Source of the DNA: Limnohabitans sp. T6-20 | GTDB taxonomy: Bacteria > Pseudomonadota > Gammaproteobacteria > Burkholderiales > Burkholderiaceae_C | Length of the DNA: 64,000 nucleotides | Assembly (NCBI RefSeq): GCF_003063505.1 | Contig: NZ_NERW01000001.1 | Span: forward strand, 860,501-924,500 | Reading direction: 5' to 3' | Shown: piece after piece, positions 17,487 through 27,732 of the stretch | How positions within the stretch are numbered: position 1 is the first letter of the stretch | How the letters are laid out: each line of letters opens with the position of its first letter | The notes under the pieces: model-generated | What the model saw: the letters and a program-made list of their open reading frames with translations, nothing else | Database searches by the model: none | What the model was told of the DNA's origin: nothing | Position numbers and translations under genes: made by a program

Positions 17487-18781
17487 TCCCGACCCTCCTG
17501 TTTGTTGCCTTCGTGGTCATGATGCTGATGGGCGTGCCCATTGGTGCCGCTTTGGGTTTGGCCGGTGCCGCTTGCATTGCCCTGGCCAACTCGGACGCGC
17601 AGTGGTTTGGCCTGCTGGCTGTGCCGCAAAATTTTTATGCTGGTCTGGGCAAATACCCGCTGCTGGCCATTCCCATGTTTGTGCTGGTGGGCTCCATTTT
17701 TGACCGCTCGGGCGTGGCCCTGCGCTTGGTCAACTTTGCTGTCGCCATCGTCGGGCGTGGCCCCGGCATGCTGCCTTTGGTGGCGATTGTGGTGGCCATG
17801 TTCTTGGGCGGCATTTCGGGTTCTGGCCCGGCCAACGCGGCAGCGGTGGGCGCGGTCATGATCGCCGCCATGTCACGTGCCGGTTACCCGGCAGCGTTTT
17901 CGGCCAGCGTGGTCGGGGCAGCGGCAGCCACCGACATTTTGATTCCGCCTTCGGTGGCCTTCATCGTGTATTCGGTGCTGGTGCCCGGCGCCTCGGTGCC
18001 TGCGCTGTTTGCAGCGGGCATGATCCCTGGCGTTTTGGCGGGCATTGCCCTGATCGTGCCCACCGTCTGGATGGCACGCAAACACAAGATGGGCGCTCAT
18101 GAGGCGAGCTTGCCACGCCCTGAATTGTGGAAAAGCTTTGTCGAAGCCACCTGGGGCCTGGCTGCGCCGATCTTGATTTTGGGCGGGATGCGTGCTGGTT
18201 GGTTCACGCCCACAGAGGCGGCGGTGGTGGCGGTGTTTTACGGCTTGTTCGTGGGCATGGTCATTTACCGCACCATCAAGATGCGTGACCTGTTTGTCAT
18301 CCTGAGGGAGTCGGGCGAGCTGTCGGCTGTGATCTTGCTGGTGGTGTCGCTGGCGGGTATTTTTGCCTTCTCGCTGTCCACGCTGGGGGTCATTGACCCG
18401 ATCACGAACGCCATCGTCAATTCAGGCCTTGGCGAGTATGGCGTGCTGGCACTGCTTATCCTCATGCTCATCACCGTGGGCATGTTCCTCGACGGCGTGT
18501 CGATTTTCCTGATTTTTGTGCCGCTCTTGTGGCCCATTGTGCAGTTCTACAAATGGGACCCGGTCTGGTTTGGGGTCATCCTAACGCTCAAAGTGGCACT
18601 GGGCCAGTTCACCCCGCCTTTGGCCGTGAACCTGATGGTGTCTTGCCGCATTGCCGGTGTACGCATGGAAGAGACTGTGCGCTGGGTCGGCTGGATGCTG
18701 TTTTCGATGTTCCTGGTCATGCTGGCCGTGATTGCCTGGCCCGAGCTGGCTTTGTGGCTGCCACGTTACCTGGGTTACTGA
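17483..18781 (+). CDS. TRAP transporter large membrane subunit (DctM family)
   Basis: 432 residues, about 12 transmembrane segments. Family motifs: MGVPIGAALGLAG, LAIPMFVLVGSIFDRSG, FLGGISGSGPANAAAVG and IPPSVAFIVYSVL. This is the ion-coupled translocating channel. ATG at 17483 overlaps dctQ by four bases; the receptor gene follows 27 bases later after a good aaggaga site. Confidence 0.95.
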   Translation: MIPTLLFVAFVVMMLMGVPIGAALGLAGAACIALANSDAQWFGLLAVPQNFYAGLGKYPLLAIPMFVLVGSIFDRSGVALRLVNFAVAIVGRGPGMLPLVAIVVAMFLGGISGSGPANAAAVGAVMIAAMSRAGYPAAFSASVVGAAAATDILIPPSVAFIVYSVLVPGASVPALFAAGMIPGVLAGIALIVPTVWMARKHKMGAHEASLPRPELWKSFVEATWGLAAPILILGGMRAGWFTPTEAAVVAVFYGLFVGMVIYRTIKMRDLFVILRESGELSAVILLVVSLAGIFAFSLSTLGVIDPITNAIVNSGLGEYGVLALLILMLITVGMFLDGVSIFLIFVPLLWPIVQFYKWDPVWFGVILTLKVALGQFTPPLAVNLMVSCRIAGVRMEETVRWVGWMLFSMFLVMLAVIAWPELALWLPRYLGY

Positions 18782-18808
18782 TTTTCATTTTTCAACAAGG
18801 AGACAACC

Positions 18809-19843
18809 ATGAAACTTCGTCGTCATTTGCTCAGCTTGCTGGCCGTTGCTGCTGGCCTCGGTGCCTTCACCGCACCGGCCGTGGCCGCTGATTACAAAGC
18901 CGAGTACCGCATGTCGCTGGTGTTGGGCCCTCCCACACCCTGGGGCCAAGCGGGCAAGATGTGGGCCGACATGGTCAAGGAACGCACCCAGGGCCGCATC
19001 AACATCAAGTTGTACCCCGGCGTGTCCTTGATTCAGGGCGACCAGACCCGCGAATTCAGCGCACTGCGTCAAGGCGTGATCGACATGGCCGTGGGATCGA
19101 CCATCAACTGGTCACCTCAAGTCAAGGAACTGAACCTGTTCTCGCTGCCCTTTTTGATGCCCGACTACGCCGCCATTGACGCGCTGACGCAAGGCGGCGT
19201 GGGTCAGAAGATTTTCCAAACCTTGGACAAATCGGGCGTGGTGCCTCTGGCTTGGGGCGAAAACGGCTTCCGCGAACTGACCAACTCCAAGCGGCCCATC
19301 AAGTCGCCTGCCGACCTGAAGGGCATGAAAATCCGCGTGGTCGGCTCGCCCATTTACTCGGACATGTTCTCGGCCATGGGTGCCAACCCCACCCAAATGA
19401 GCTGGGCGGATGCACAACCTGCGTTGTCCAGCGGCGCTGTGGATGGCCAGGAAAATCCATTGTTCCTGTTCACCGTGCTGAAAATGCACACCGTGGGCCA
19501 GAAGTTCGTGACCACTTGGGGCTATGTGGCCGATCCGCTGATCTTTGTGGTCAACAAGGACATCTGGTCATCGTGGACACCGGCTGACCAGGCCATCGTG
19601 CGCCAGGCCGCTGTGGATGCAGGTAAAGCCGAAATCGCCATCGCCCGCAAAGGCCTGGTCGAGGCCGACAAGCCCGTGCTCAAGGACATCGCTGCCATGG
19701 GCGTGACGGTGACATCGCTCAGCGCCGAAGAGCGCGAAGCCTTCGTCAAAGCCACCCGCCCGGTGTACGACAAGTGGAAAAACACCGTGGGCCCTGCCCT
19801 GGTGAAAGACGCCGAAGCCGCCGTTGCTGCCCGCAAGAAGTGA
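18809..19843 (+). CDS. TRAP transporter periplasmic receptor (DctP family)
   Basis: 344 residues with a signal peptide (MKLRRHLLSLLAVAAGLGAF, cleavage near AVAADYK). DctP core: GPPTPWGQAGKMWADMVKER, then KIRVVGSPIYSDMFSAMGAN containing the conserved arginine that clamps the ligand carboxylate, and DGQENPLF. The arginine supports a carboxylate ligand. The adjacent 2-oxoacid dehydrogenase E1 makes a 2-oxoacid, lactate or similar acid a plausible cargo (inference). A perfect hairpin ends the operon. Confidence 0.94.
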   Translation: MKLRRHLLSLLAVAAGLGAFTAPAVAADYKAEYRMSLVLGPPTPWGQAGKMWADMVKERTQGRINIKLYPGVSLIQGDQTREFSALRQGVIDMAVGSTINWSPQVKELNLFSLPFLMPDYAAIDALTQGGVGQKIFQTLDKSGVVPLAWGENGFRELTNSKRPIKSPADLKGMKIRVVGSPIYSDMFSAMGANPTQMSWADAQPALSSGAVDGQENPLFLFTVLKMHTVGQKFVTTWGYVADPLIFVVNKDIWSSWTPADQAIVRQAAVDAGKAEIAIARKGLVEADKPVLKDIAAMGVTVTSLSAEEREAFVKATRPVYDKWKNTVGPALVKDAEAAVAARKK

Positions 19844-19850
19844 TGTCTGA

Positions 19851-19875
19851 CGTGGCCAGCGCCTTGCTGGCCACG
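19851..19875 (+). terminator. Hairpin terminator after the TRAP operon
   Basis: Perfect 10-bp stem cgtggccagc / gctggccacg with a gcctt loop, seven bases after the DctP stop. The T-tract is poor (cgtctcctgttc), so termination may be partial or Rho-assisted. Confidence 0.6.
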
Positions 19876-20030
19876 CGTCTCCTGTTCGGGGTCTATGCCA
19901 CCGATTGACGGGTAAGGCCTAGAGGGGCTTCATCCAGTCCGTTTGGTGTGGGTGATGCAGTGCGCATTCAACCAAGGCTGTGGGTTTCTTGCTGCGAGGG
20001 CGACATGGCGTTGAGCTTTGTGGACCCACA

Positions 20031-20963
20031 ATGGACGCCATGTTCCATAGCGCCCCTCTGCACCGCCACGACCAGCGTGCCCTGATCATCGCCTTGATCC
20101 TGATCGTGATTTGGGGTGGCAACTTCACCCTCCAAAAACACCTCCTTGTTTTGCTTTCCCCTGGGGGCTTTTTGTGGGCACGCTACCTGATCATGCCAGT
20201 GTGCGCACTTTTGCTGATGCGCTGGCGCTTTGGACGTTGGTTCCCCCCGCTGCCGCGCAAAGACTGGCTGCACATGGCTTGGCTCGGCCTCATTGGCCAC
20301 TCGCTGCACGTGGGCTTGGTCACTTACGGCATCCACTGGTCCACAGCGTTTTCGAGTTCGGTGATTTTGGCTTGCGGCCCGATCTTCACGCTGCTGATTT
20401 TGCGGTTTCATGGGCTGGAGCGCTTGACCGCGCCACAAATAGGCGGAGTGTCGTTGGCGTTTGGCGGTGTTTTGCTGTTCCTGTCCGACAAATTGCTGGG
20501 CGGAAACTGGCGTGCGGGCGGGGGTGATCTGGTTTTGTTGATCGCGGCCGGGTTTTTCTCGTATTACACGGTCGCGGTCAAACCTGTGATGGAGAAGCAT
20601 GGCCCTGTGTTGACCATGGGCTATGTCACTTTGCTCGGGGGCTTGCCTTTGATGCTGTGGTCTGCGCCTGCAGGCCTGGCGTCACCTTGGGCTTCACTGG
20701 ATGTGTGGGCGTGGGTGGGTTTGTTCTGGTCGATTCTGGTGTCGGCCTTTATCGGCTGGTTGGCTTGGGGCTGGATCAACACGGTTCGAGGTGTGGCCCG
20801 CACGGCACCGCTCATGTACCTGATGCCCCCGATGGCTGGCTTGTTTGCTTGGGCTTTTTCGGGAGAGCACTACACCTGGATCAAGATTGCTGGCGCAGGC
20901 GTGACCTTGTTGGGGGTTGCGCTGGCGCAGTACGCCGGACAAATGAAATGGCGTTTGCGCTGA
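20031..20963 (+). CDS. EamA/DMT family transporter
   Basis: 310 residues from MDAMFHSAP (the ATG at 20040 is an alternative). About ten transmembrane helices in two EamA repeats (LIVIWGGNFTLQKHLL at the start of the first, LMPPMAGLFAWAF in the second). Substrate unknown. It is convergent with the TSUP carrier, ten bases apart. Confidence 0.86.
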   Translation: MDAMFHSAPLHRHDQRALIIALILIVIWGGNFTLQKHLLVLLSPGGFLWARYLIMPVCALLLMRWRFGRWFPPLPRKDWLHMAWLGLIGHSLHVGLVTYGIHWSTAFSSSVILACGPIFTLLILRFHGLERLTAPQIGGVSLAFGGVLLFLSDKLLGGNWRAGGGDLVLLIAAGFFSYYTVAVKPVMEKHGPVLTMGYVTLLGGLPLMLWSAPAGLASPWASLDVWAWVGLFWSILVSAFIGWLAWGWINTVRGVARTAPLMYLMPPMAGLFAWAFSGEHYTWIKIAGAGVTLLGVALAQYAGQMKWRLR

Positions 20964-20973
20964 TCTGTTGCGA

Positions 20974-21735
20974 TCAGGCTTTGAGCCAGGTGTCGTAGGC
21001 GGTTTTGCAGATCAGCGCCAGCACCACCAGAATGAAGACGTGGCGCACAAAACCTGCGCCGTGCTTGAGCGCCAGCCGGGTGCCAATGAGGCTGCCCACA
21101 ATATTGGCCGCGCCCATGGCCAGTGCCAGATGCCACCAGACATGGCCCTTGAAAGTGAACAGGGTCAATGCCGCCAGGTTGGTGGCCACATTGATCATCT
21201 TGGCCGCGGCCGAGGCGTTCAAAAAGTCGTAGCCCAGCACCCGCACATAGGCAAACACCAGAAAACTGCCGGTGCCCGGTCCAAAAAAGCCGTCATAAAA
21301 GCCAATCACCAAACCAATGCCTGCAGCGATCCAGGCCTCTTGAGCGCCGGCAAAGCGGGGTGCGTGGCTGCGGCCCAGGTCTTTTTTGACCAAGGTGTAG
21401 AGCAGCAGCGCGGCCAGCAGCACGGGCAGCAATTTGCGAAACAGGCTGGGGTCTACTTGCGTGACCACCCAAGCCCCCCCCAGCGAACCCAGCAAGCCAG
21501 CGCCTGCTGCCGGGAGCAGGGAGCGCCAGGGCATGACCACCTTGCGGCTGTACTCCACCGTGGCAAAGGCGGTGCCCCAGATCGATGCACTTTTGTTGGT
21601 GCCAAACAAGGTGGCGGGTGCTGCCCCGGGGAAAGTGGCAAACAGGGCGGGCAGCAAGATCAAGCCGCCGCCGCCCACGATCGCGTCCACCAAGCCAGCC
21701 AGCAGCGAGGCCAGCGAAACAATCAGTAATTCCAT
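20974..21735 (-). CDS. TSUP (TauE/SafE) family permease
   Basis: 253 residues with about eight transmembrane helices. The duplicated family motif is visible: GLVDAIVGGGGLILLPAL near residue 14 and GFYDGFFGPGTGSF near residue 145. The family exports or imports sulfur- and carbon-containing anions such as sulfite, sulfoacetate or hydrogen sulfide derivatives; the substrate here is unknown. Confidence 0.9.
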   Translation of the reverse strand: MELLIVSLASLLAGLVDAIVGGGGLILLPALFATFPGAAPATLFGTNKSASIWGTAFATVEYSRKVVMPWRSLLPAAGAGLLGSLGGAWVVTQVDPSLFRKLLPVLLAALLLYTLVKKDLGRSHAPRFAGAQEAWIAAGIGLVIGFYDGFFGPGTGSFLVFAYVRVLGYDFLNASAAAKMINVATNLAALTLFTFKGHVWWHLALAMGAANIVGSLIGTRLALKHGAGFVRHVFILVVLALICKTAYDTWLKA

Positions 21736-21794
21736 ACGGGGGATTGTGGCATCAGGCCTATGAACGTCTTCTCACCGTGTGGTGGGCAACAGGC

Positions 21795-21822
21795 AAAAAA
21801 AAGCGCCGCTTGCGCGACGCTT
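21795..21822 (-). terminator. Intrinsic terminator serving the GMC oxidoreductase transcript
   Basis: On the minus strand, a 9-bp stem (aagcgtcgc / gcggcgctt, one wobble) closes a gcaa GNRA tetraloop and runs into a stretch of eight T, ideal for Rho-independent termination. It lies about 220 bases past the GMC stop. Confidence 0.8.
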
Positions 21823-21957
21823 AGGAAAATCACACCTCGTTCGGATGTTGGTTCGGTTCTTGGTCTTAGGCTTGAGTTGTCTCCTCGGCCCTCGGGATGC
21901 AGATACTGCTTTGCATCGAGTGATTGAAATGTAAGTGAACAAGCACTGCCTTTTCCT

Positions 21958-21988
21958 CAGGGATTTCCCGATTCTGGGGAAATCCCTG
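21958..21988. repeat. Perfect 12-bp inverted repeat downstream of the GMC gene
   Basis: cagggatttccc, seven bases, gggaaatccctg. There is no T-tract on either side, so it is not a classical terminator; it may protect or process the GMC 3' end or bind a protein. Confidence 0.55.
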
Positions 21989-22042
21989 CCTCGAACTGAC
22001 CTTGAACTGACGAAAAAGAATGATTTCGGGTGCTTGGAATGC

Positions 22043-23767
22043 TCAAGACGCCTTGTAGGCGGCGGCATCCTCGGCGATCCACTGCGCCGCTTTCTCTGCA
22101 ATCATCAAGGTCGGGCTGTTGGTGTTGCCACTGGTGATGGTGGGCATGACACCCGCATCGACCACGCGCAAGCCCGAGATGCCGCGCACCTGCAAGCGCC
22201 CATTGACCACCGCCATCGGGTCGTCGTCGCGCCCCATGCGGGTGGTGCCTACCGGGTGGAAGATGGTGCTGGCGATGTCCCCCGCCAGTTTGGCCAGTTC
22301 TTCGTCGGTTTGGTATTGCACGCCGGGCTTGAACTCTTCGGGCGCAAAAGGTTTCATCGCGTCTTGCGCCATGATGCGGCGTGTCACGCGCAGGCTGTCA
22401 GCCGCCACTTTGCGGTCCTCGTCGGTGGCCAGGTAGTTGGGGGCAATGGCGGGGGCGTCTTCAAAGCGGGGGCTGGTGATGTTCACAGTGCCGCGGCTGG
22501 TCGGGTTCAGGTTGCACACGCTGGCCGTGATGGCGGGGAAGCTGTGCAGCGGTTCACCAAACGCGTCCAGGCTCAGCGGCTGCACGTGGTATTCCAGATT
22601 GGCATGCGGCTGAGATGGGTCACTCTTGGTGAAAGCGCCCAATTGGCTGGGAGCCATGCTCATGGGCCCGGACCGCTTGAAGGCGTATTCCATGCCGATC
22701 ATGGCCTTGCCCCACCAGTTGTTCGCCAGGGTGTTGAGCGTTTTGGCTCCCGTGACCTTGTAGACCGAACGGATCTGCAAATGGTCTTGCAAGTTGGCTC
22801 CAACGCCCGCCAGATCGTGCTGTACTTCGATGCCCTTGTCTTGGAGCAATGCCGTCGGGCCAATGCCCGAGAGTTGCAGAATTTGCGCCGAGCCAATGCT
22901 GCCTGCGCTCAAGATCACTTCGCCTGTGGCCTTGACTTCGACCATCTCCACGCCCGTCCATACCTGGGCACCGGTGCAACGCTTTTCGCCATTGGCCTGG
23001 GTTTCAATCGTCAGCTTGGCCACCTGCGCCTTGTTCCACAGCTCAAAGTTGGGACGCGAATAGCAGGTGGGGCGCAAAAAAGCCTTGGCCGTGTTCCAGC
23101 GCCAGCCCTTGCGCTGGTTCACATCAAAGTAAGCCACGCCTTCGTTGTTGCCTCGGTTGAAGTCATCGGTGGCCGGGATGCCGGCTTGCTGTGCGGCCTG
23201 CGAAAAAGCATCCAGCACATCCCAGCGCAGGCGCTGCTTTTCGATGCGCCATTCGCCGCCCGTGTTGCGCCCACGCAGCGTGTGCAGGTAGCTGCCCTTG
23301 GGCAAATCGGTGGGGGCCAGCAGTTCGGATTTGGCACCCTTGGCCCCGTGAAATGCGTTGGCCCCGTTGTAGTGGTCTTCGTGCAGCTTGAAGTAAGGCA
23401 GCGCCTGGTCCCAACGCCATTCGTCGTTGCCCGTGATCTGCGCCCATTGGTCATAGTCACGCGACTGGCCGCGCATGTAAATCATGCCGTTGATGCTGGA
23501 GCAACCGCCCAACACCTTGCCCCGTGGGTAGCGCAGACTGCGGCCATTCAGACCTGCCGCAGGTTCTGTCTGGTAGAGCCAGTCGGTGCGCGGGTTGCCA
23601 ATGCAATACAAATAGCCGACCGGGATGTGAATCCAGTGGTAATCGTCTTTTTTGCCCGCCTCGATCAGCAGCACGCGCTTGCTGGCGTCGGCCGAAAGGC
23701 GGTTGGCGAGCAAGCAGCCTGCAGTGCCGCCGCCAATAATGATGTAGTCGAAGGTGTTGTCGTTCAT
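22043..23767 (-). CDS. GMC family FAD-dependent oxidoreductase (choline dehydrogenase-like)
   Basis: 574 residues. The Rossmann FAD motif IIIGGGTAGCLLANRL is at residue 9, GMC signature 1 is in RGKVLGGCSSINGMIYMRG, signature 2 is in SAGSIGSAQILQLSGIGP, and the catalytic histidine is in FHPVGTTRMG. No signal peptide. The family oxidises primary alcohols (choline, glycol ethers, polyethylene glycol). The neighbouring semialdehyde dehydrogenase on the same strand suggests an alcohol-to-acyl-CoA route, but the exact alcohol cannot be told; BetA is not implied. Confidence 0.9.
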   Translation of the reverse strand: MNDNTFDYIIIGGGTAGCLLANRLSADASKRVLLIEAGKKDDYHWIHIPVGYLYCIGNPRTDWLYQTEPAAGLNGRSLRYPRGKVLGGCSSINGMIYMRGQSRDYDQWAQITGNDEWRWDQALPYFKLHEDHYNGANAFHGAKGAKSELLAPTDLPKGSYLHTLRGRNTGGEWRIEKQRLRWDVLDAFSQAAQQAGIPATDDFNRGNNEGVAYFDVNQRKGWRWNTAKAFLRPTCYSRPNFELWNKAQVAKLTIETQANGEKRCTGAQVWTGVEMVEVKATGEVILSAGSIGSAQILQLSGIGPTALLQDKGIEVQHDLAGVGANLQDHLQIRSVYKVTGAKTLNTLANNWWGKAMIGMEYAFKRSGPMSMAPSQLGAFTKSDPSQPHANLEYHVQPLSLDAFGEPLHSFPAITASVCNLNPTSRGTVNITSPRFEDAPAIAPNYLATDEDRKVAADSLRVTRRIMAQDAMKPFAPEEFKPGVQYQTDEELAKLAGDIASTIFHPVGTTRMGRDDDPMAVVNGRLQVRGISGLRVVDAGVMPTITSGNTNSPTLMIAEKAAQWIAEDAAAYKAS

Positions 23768-23845
23768 GTTCTACCGGGTCTCCATAGCGGGCGATTGTGC
23801 CTGTGGATTGCAAGTCAACCGGACAAGAGATGTAGCGTCCGTGAT

Positions 23846-23912
23846 CCGGGCTGGCCCGTTGGGCCGATTTGCTGGCGCGAAGCGACTGATGAGGCCCGGC
23901 GGGCCAGCCCGG
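23846..23912. repeat. 13-bp inverted repeat between mmsA and the GMC gene
   Basis: ccgggctggcccg (23846-23858) and cgggccagcccgg (23900-23912) match perfectly across a 41-base loop that itself holds a gggcc/ggccc pair. It lies 44 bases past the mmsA stop and 79 bases before the GMC start on the minus strand. It may be a transcript-separating or stabilising hairpin; there is no T-tract. Confidence 0.6.
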
Positions 23913-23955
23913 AGCGCGGATGCGGCACCGAAGCTGTCCCTCAGACCAGAAGTCC

Positions 23956-25467
<1,512 letters not shown>

Positions 25468-25573
25468 GGGGATCTCCTGAATTGGGATGGACGTCCTGCC
25501 GCAGGGCAAGCCGTGTGATGCTGGCCAGTGTAGGCAGCGCTTCACCCCCTCACAAGACCAAAAATCTGAATTG

Positions 25574-25595
25574 ATTGTTCAAAATAGTGAACAAT
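25574..25595. promoter_or_regulatory. LysR-type operator between mmsA and lysR-like gene
   Basis: attgttca, six bases, tgaacaat: a perfect 8-bp inverted repeat of total length 22 that contains the T-N11-A layout of LysR sites. It ends six bases before the LysR ATG, as expected for autoregulation with control of the divergent mmsA. Confidence 0.75.
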
Positions 25596-25601
25596 GTAGG
25601 T

Positions 25602-26537
25602 ATGGAAACCGAAAAAATCAGCGCCCTCTGGACGCATTTGCACTGGCTGAGTGTGCTGGCGCAGCAGGGCAGCTACACGGCCGCTGCCGCACGCTTGGGC
25701 GTGAGCAAGGCTGCCATGAGCCAGCGCATTGCCGAGCTCGAGCGGGCCGCCAAAGTCACCCTGGTGCAGCGCACCACCCGCAGTGTGCGCCTGACCGAAG
25801 CCGGGCAGCGGCTGGTGGACGACACCCGCGCCTCTTTTGAGCAGATTGAGCAGAGCTTTGCCCAAGTGCGGGATTTGGCCGAGCAACCGGGTGGCTTGGT
25901 CCGGGTGACGGCCCCGGTGGCTTTTGCGCGTCAGCAGCTGGTGCCCTTGCTGGCCGAGTTCCTCAAAAATTACCCGGATGTGCGCATTGAGCTCGACCTG
26001 TCGGATCGCTTGAGTGCCCTGACCACCGAGGGGTTTGACCTGGCCATCCGACACACCGCCCGACCGCCCGACACCCATGTGGCCTGGGCGCTGTGCCCCA
26101 CCGAGTCGGTGTTGGTGGCCACCCGCGCTTATTTGCGCAAACAAGGTGAGCCGCAAACCCCCGCCGACCTGCAAAGCCACAACTGTCTGCACTACCCCCG
26201 TTCGCAAGACACCCCAGCCTGGACCTTCGAGCCCCGCGATCCGCAAGGCGGCGAGCGCATCACCGTGCCCGTGTCCGGCCATTTGGCCGCCAACAACAGC
26301 GAGGCCCTGCGCGAAGCTGCGCTCACGGGCGCGGGCATCGCCCTCATGCCCGACTTCAGCGCCCAAGCCGTATTGCGGCAAGGCAAGCTGGTGCGCGTGC
26401 TGCCCAATTGGCGACCTGTTGGCGCATTTGCAGAAGCCATTTACGCCATTCGGCCGTACGCACCCCATGTGCCTCGGGCGGTGACGGCGCTGGTGGCGCA
26501 CTTGCGTCAAGGTTTGGCGGGTGGGTTTGGGCTTTGA
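25602..26537 (+). CDS. LysR family transcriptional regulator
   Basis: 311 residues from METEKISALW. The winged helix spans ~residues 8-65 (GSYTAAAARLGVSKAAMSQR then ELERAAKVTLVQRTTRSVRL), followed by the LysR substrate domain (GLVRVTAPVAFARQQLVPLL, ALTGAGIALMPDFSA). Of the CrgA/DmlR-like subgroup. It diverges from mmsA with the palindromic operator between them; its ligand is probably a semialdehyde or acid of that pathway (inference). Confidence 0.93.
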   Translation: METEKISALWTHLHWLSVLAQQGSYTAAAARLGVSKAAMSQRIAELERAAKVTLVQRTTRSVRLTEAGQRLVDDTRASFEQIEQSFAQVRDLAEQPGGLVRVTAPVAFARQQLVPLLAEFLKNYPDVRIELDLSDRLSALTTEGFDLAIRHTARPPDTHVAWALCPTESVLVATRAYLRKQGEPQTPADLQSHNCLHYPRSQDTPAWTFEPRDPQGGERITVPVSGHLAANNSEALREAALTGAGIALMPDFSAQAVLRQGKLVRVLPNWRPVGAFAEAIYAIRPYAPHVPRAVTALVAHLRQGLAGGFGL

Positions 26538-26623
26538 AGCCCGCATTGACGCCTGCCAGCGTGACCCATTCGCAGAAACTATGTAACACTTAAGAATCTT
26601 TTTTTGAAGGGTCTTCATTCAGC

Positions 26624-27127
26624 ATGCTGATCAGAGCACTTGAACCTGCCGATTTGGATGAATACCGTGCATTGATGCTGGAGGCCTTCGAGGTCGATGC
26701 GGATGCTTTCACTTCCACGCGTCAAGAGCGGGAGCAGAAGGCCTCGGCCTGGTGGCTGGCGCGTATGGACCATCCGCACGATTTGGGCCGTGCATTTGGC
26801 GCCTTTCAGGCTGGGCAAATGGTGGGCACGGTGGCCATTGAGTATTCGGACAGGCTCAAGACCCGGCACAAAGGGCATGTGGTGGGCATGTATGTGCGCA
26901 GTGCCCATCGTGGCCAGGGTCTTGCGCAGGCCTTGCTGGCCGCCGTGGTGGCTGATGCGCGTGCGCGCCCGTCCATCTCGGTGCTGACCCTCACCTGCAC
27001 CCAGGGCAACGAGCGCGCACAGCACTTGTATGCCTCAGCCGGTTTTGAGGTGTTTGGCGTCGAGCCCCGCGCCATCTTCAATGGCCACGAATACAAATCC
27101 AAGGTGCACATGCACCTGCCCTGGTGA
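26624..27127 (+). CDS. GNAT family N-acetyltransferase
   Basis: 167 residues. The acetyl-CoA-binding motif A is VVGMYVRSAHRGQGLAQALL near residue 86, and motif B follows at NERAQHLYASAGFEVFGVEP. Full-length single GNAT domain; substrate unknown. A second GNAT of the RimJ type follows after nine bases, so the two are probably co-transcribed. Confidence 0.88.
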   Translation: MLIRALEPADLDEYRALMLEAFEVDADAFTSTRQEREQKASAWWLARMDHPHDLGRAFGAFQAGQMVGTVAIEYSDRLKTRHKGHVVGMYVRSAHRGQGLAQALLAAVVADARARPSISVLTLTCTQGNERAQHLYASAGFEVFGVEPRAIFNGHEYKSKVHMHLPW

Positions 27128-27136
27128 GGTGCCCCA

Positions 27137-27697
27137 GTGAACCCTCTTGACCTTCAGTTTCCGGACCATTTCGAGTCGCACCGCTTGTTGATCCGTTGCC
27201 CTCGCCCGGGCGATGGCCGTGCGGTTCATGAGGCAGTCTGTGAAACATTGACCGAGCTGCGCGCTTGGCCCGCCTCTCTGCCTTGGGCGGTGTTCGAGCC
27301 CTCGGTAGAAGCTTCTGAAAACTATTGCCAGCAAGGCCACGAAGCCTTTGCCGCACGGCGTGACTTGCCGTTGCTGCTGTTTCACAAGGACTCGGGTGCT
27401 CTGGTGGGGGCGAGCGGCTTGCACCGAATGGACTGGGCGCAGCGCAGGTTCGAGGTGGGCTATTGGTGCCGACGCTCGATGCAGGGTCAAGGCTACATCA
27501 CCGAAGCGGTACAGGCGATTGCGGCCTTTGCCGAAAACACGCTGGCAGCCCAGCGTGTCGAGTGTTTCACCGATGTGCGCAATGTGGCCAGCCGCAGAGT
27601 GGCCGAAAGCGCTGGTTTCGTGCTGGAGTCGATCCAGACACGGCTGTCGCCGCAAGGGGGCGAAATCCAAGCATGTGTCTACGTACGGGTGCGGTGA
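27137..27697 (+). CDS. RimJ/RimL-like GNAT acetyltransferase
   Basis: 186 residues with a GTG start at 27137 (gaggt six bases upstream; no suitable ATG). Features of the RimJ/RimL subfamily: SHRLLIRCPRPGDG near the start, FEVGYWCRRSMQGQGYITEA as the acetyl-CoA motif, and ECFTDVRNVASRRVAESAGF. Likely acetylates protein N-termini or small amines. It lies 35 bases before lepB. Confidence 0.87.
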   Translation: MNPLDLQFPDHFESHRLLIRCPRPGDGRAVHEAVCETLTELRAWPASLPWAVFEPSVEASENYCQQGHEAFAARRDLPLLLFHKDSGALVGASGLHRMDWAQRRFEVGYWCRRSMQGQGYITEAVQAIAAFAENTLAAQRVECFTDVRNVASRRVAESAGFVLESIQTRLSPQGGEIQACVYVRVR

Positions 27698-27732
27698 TGC
27701 GGTAGGCGTTCTGTTTTTTAAAGGGAGAAATC

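Larger units (their letters stand above)
21736..22042. other. 307-base gap between TSUP permease and GMC oxidoreductase
   Basis: No gene supported. It contains a GNRA-loop intrinsic terminator for the minus strand (21795-21822) and a perfect 12-bp inverted repeat (21958-21988). Both lie downstream of the GMC gene, which would have a 3' untranslated region of about 220 bases. Confidence 0.7.
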
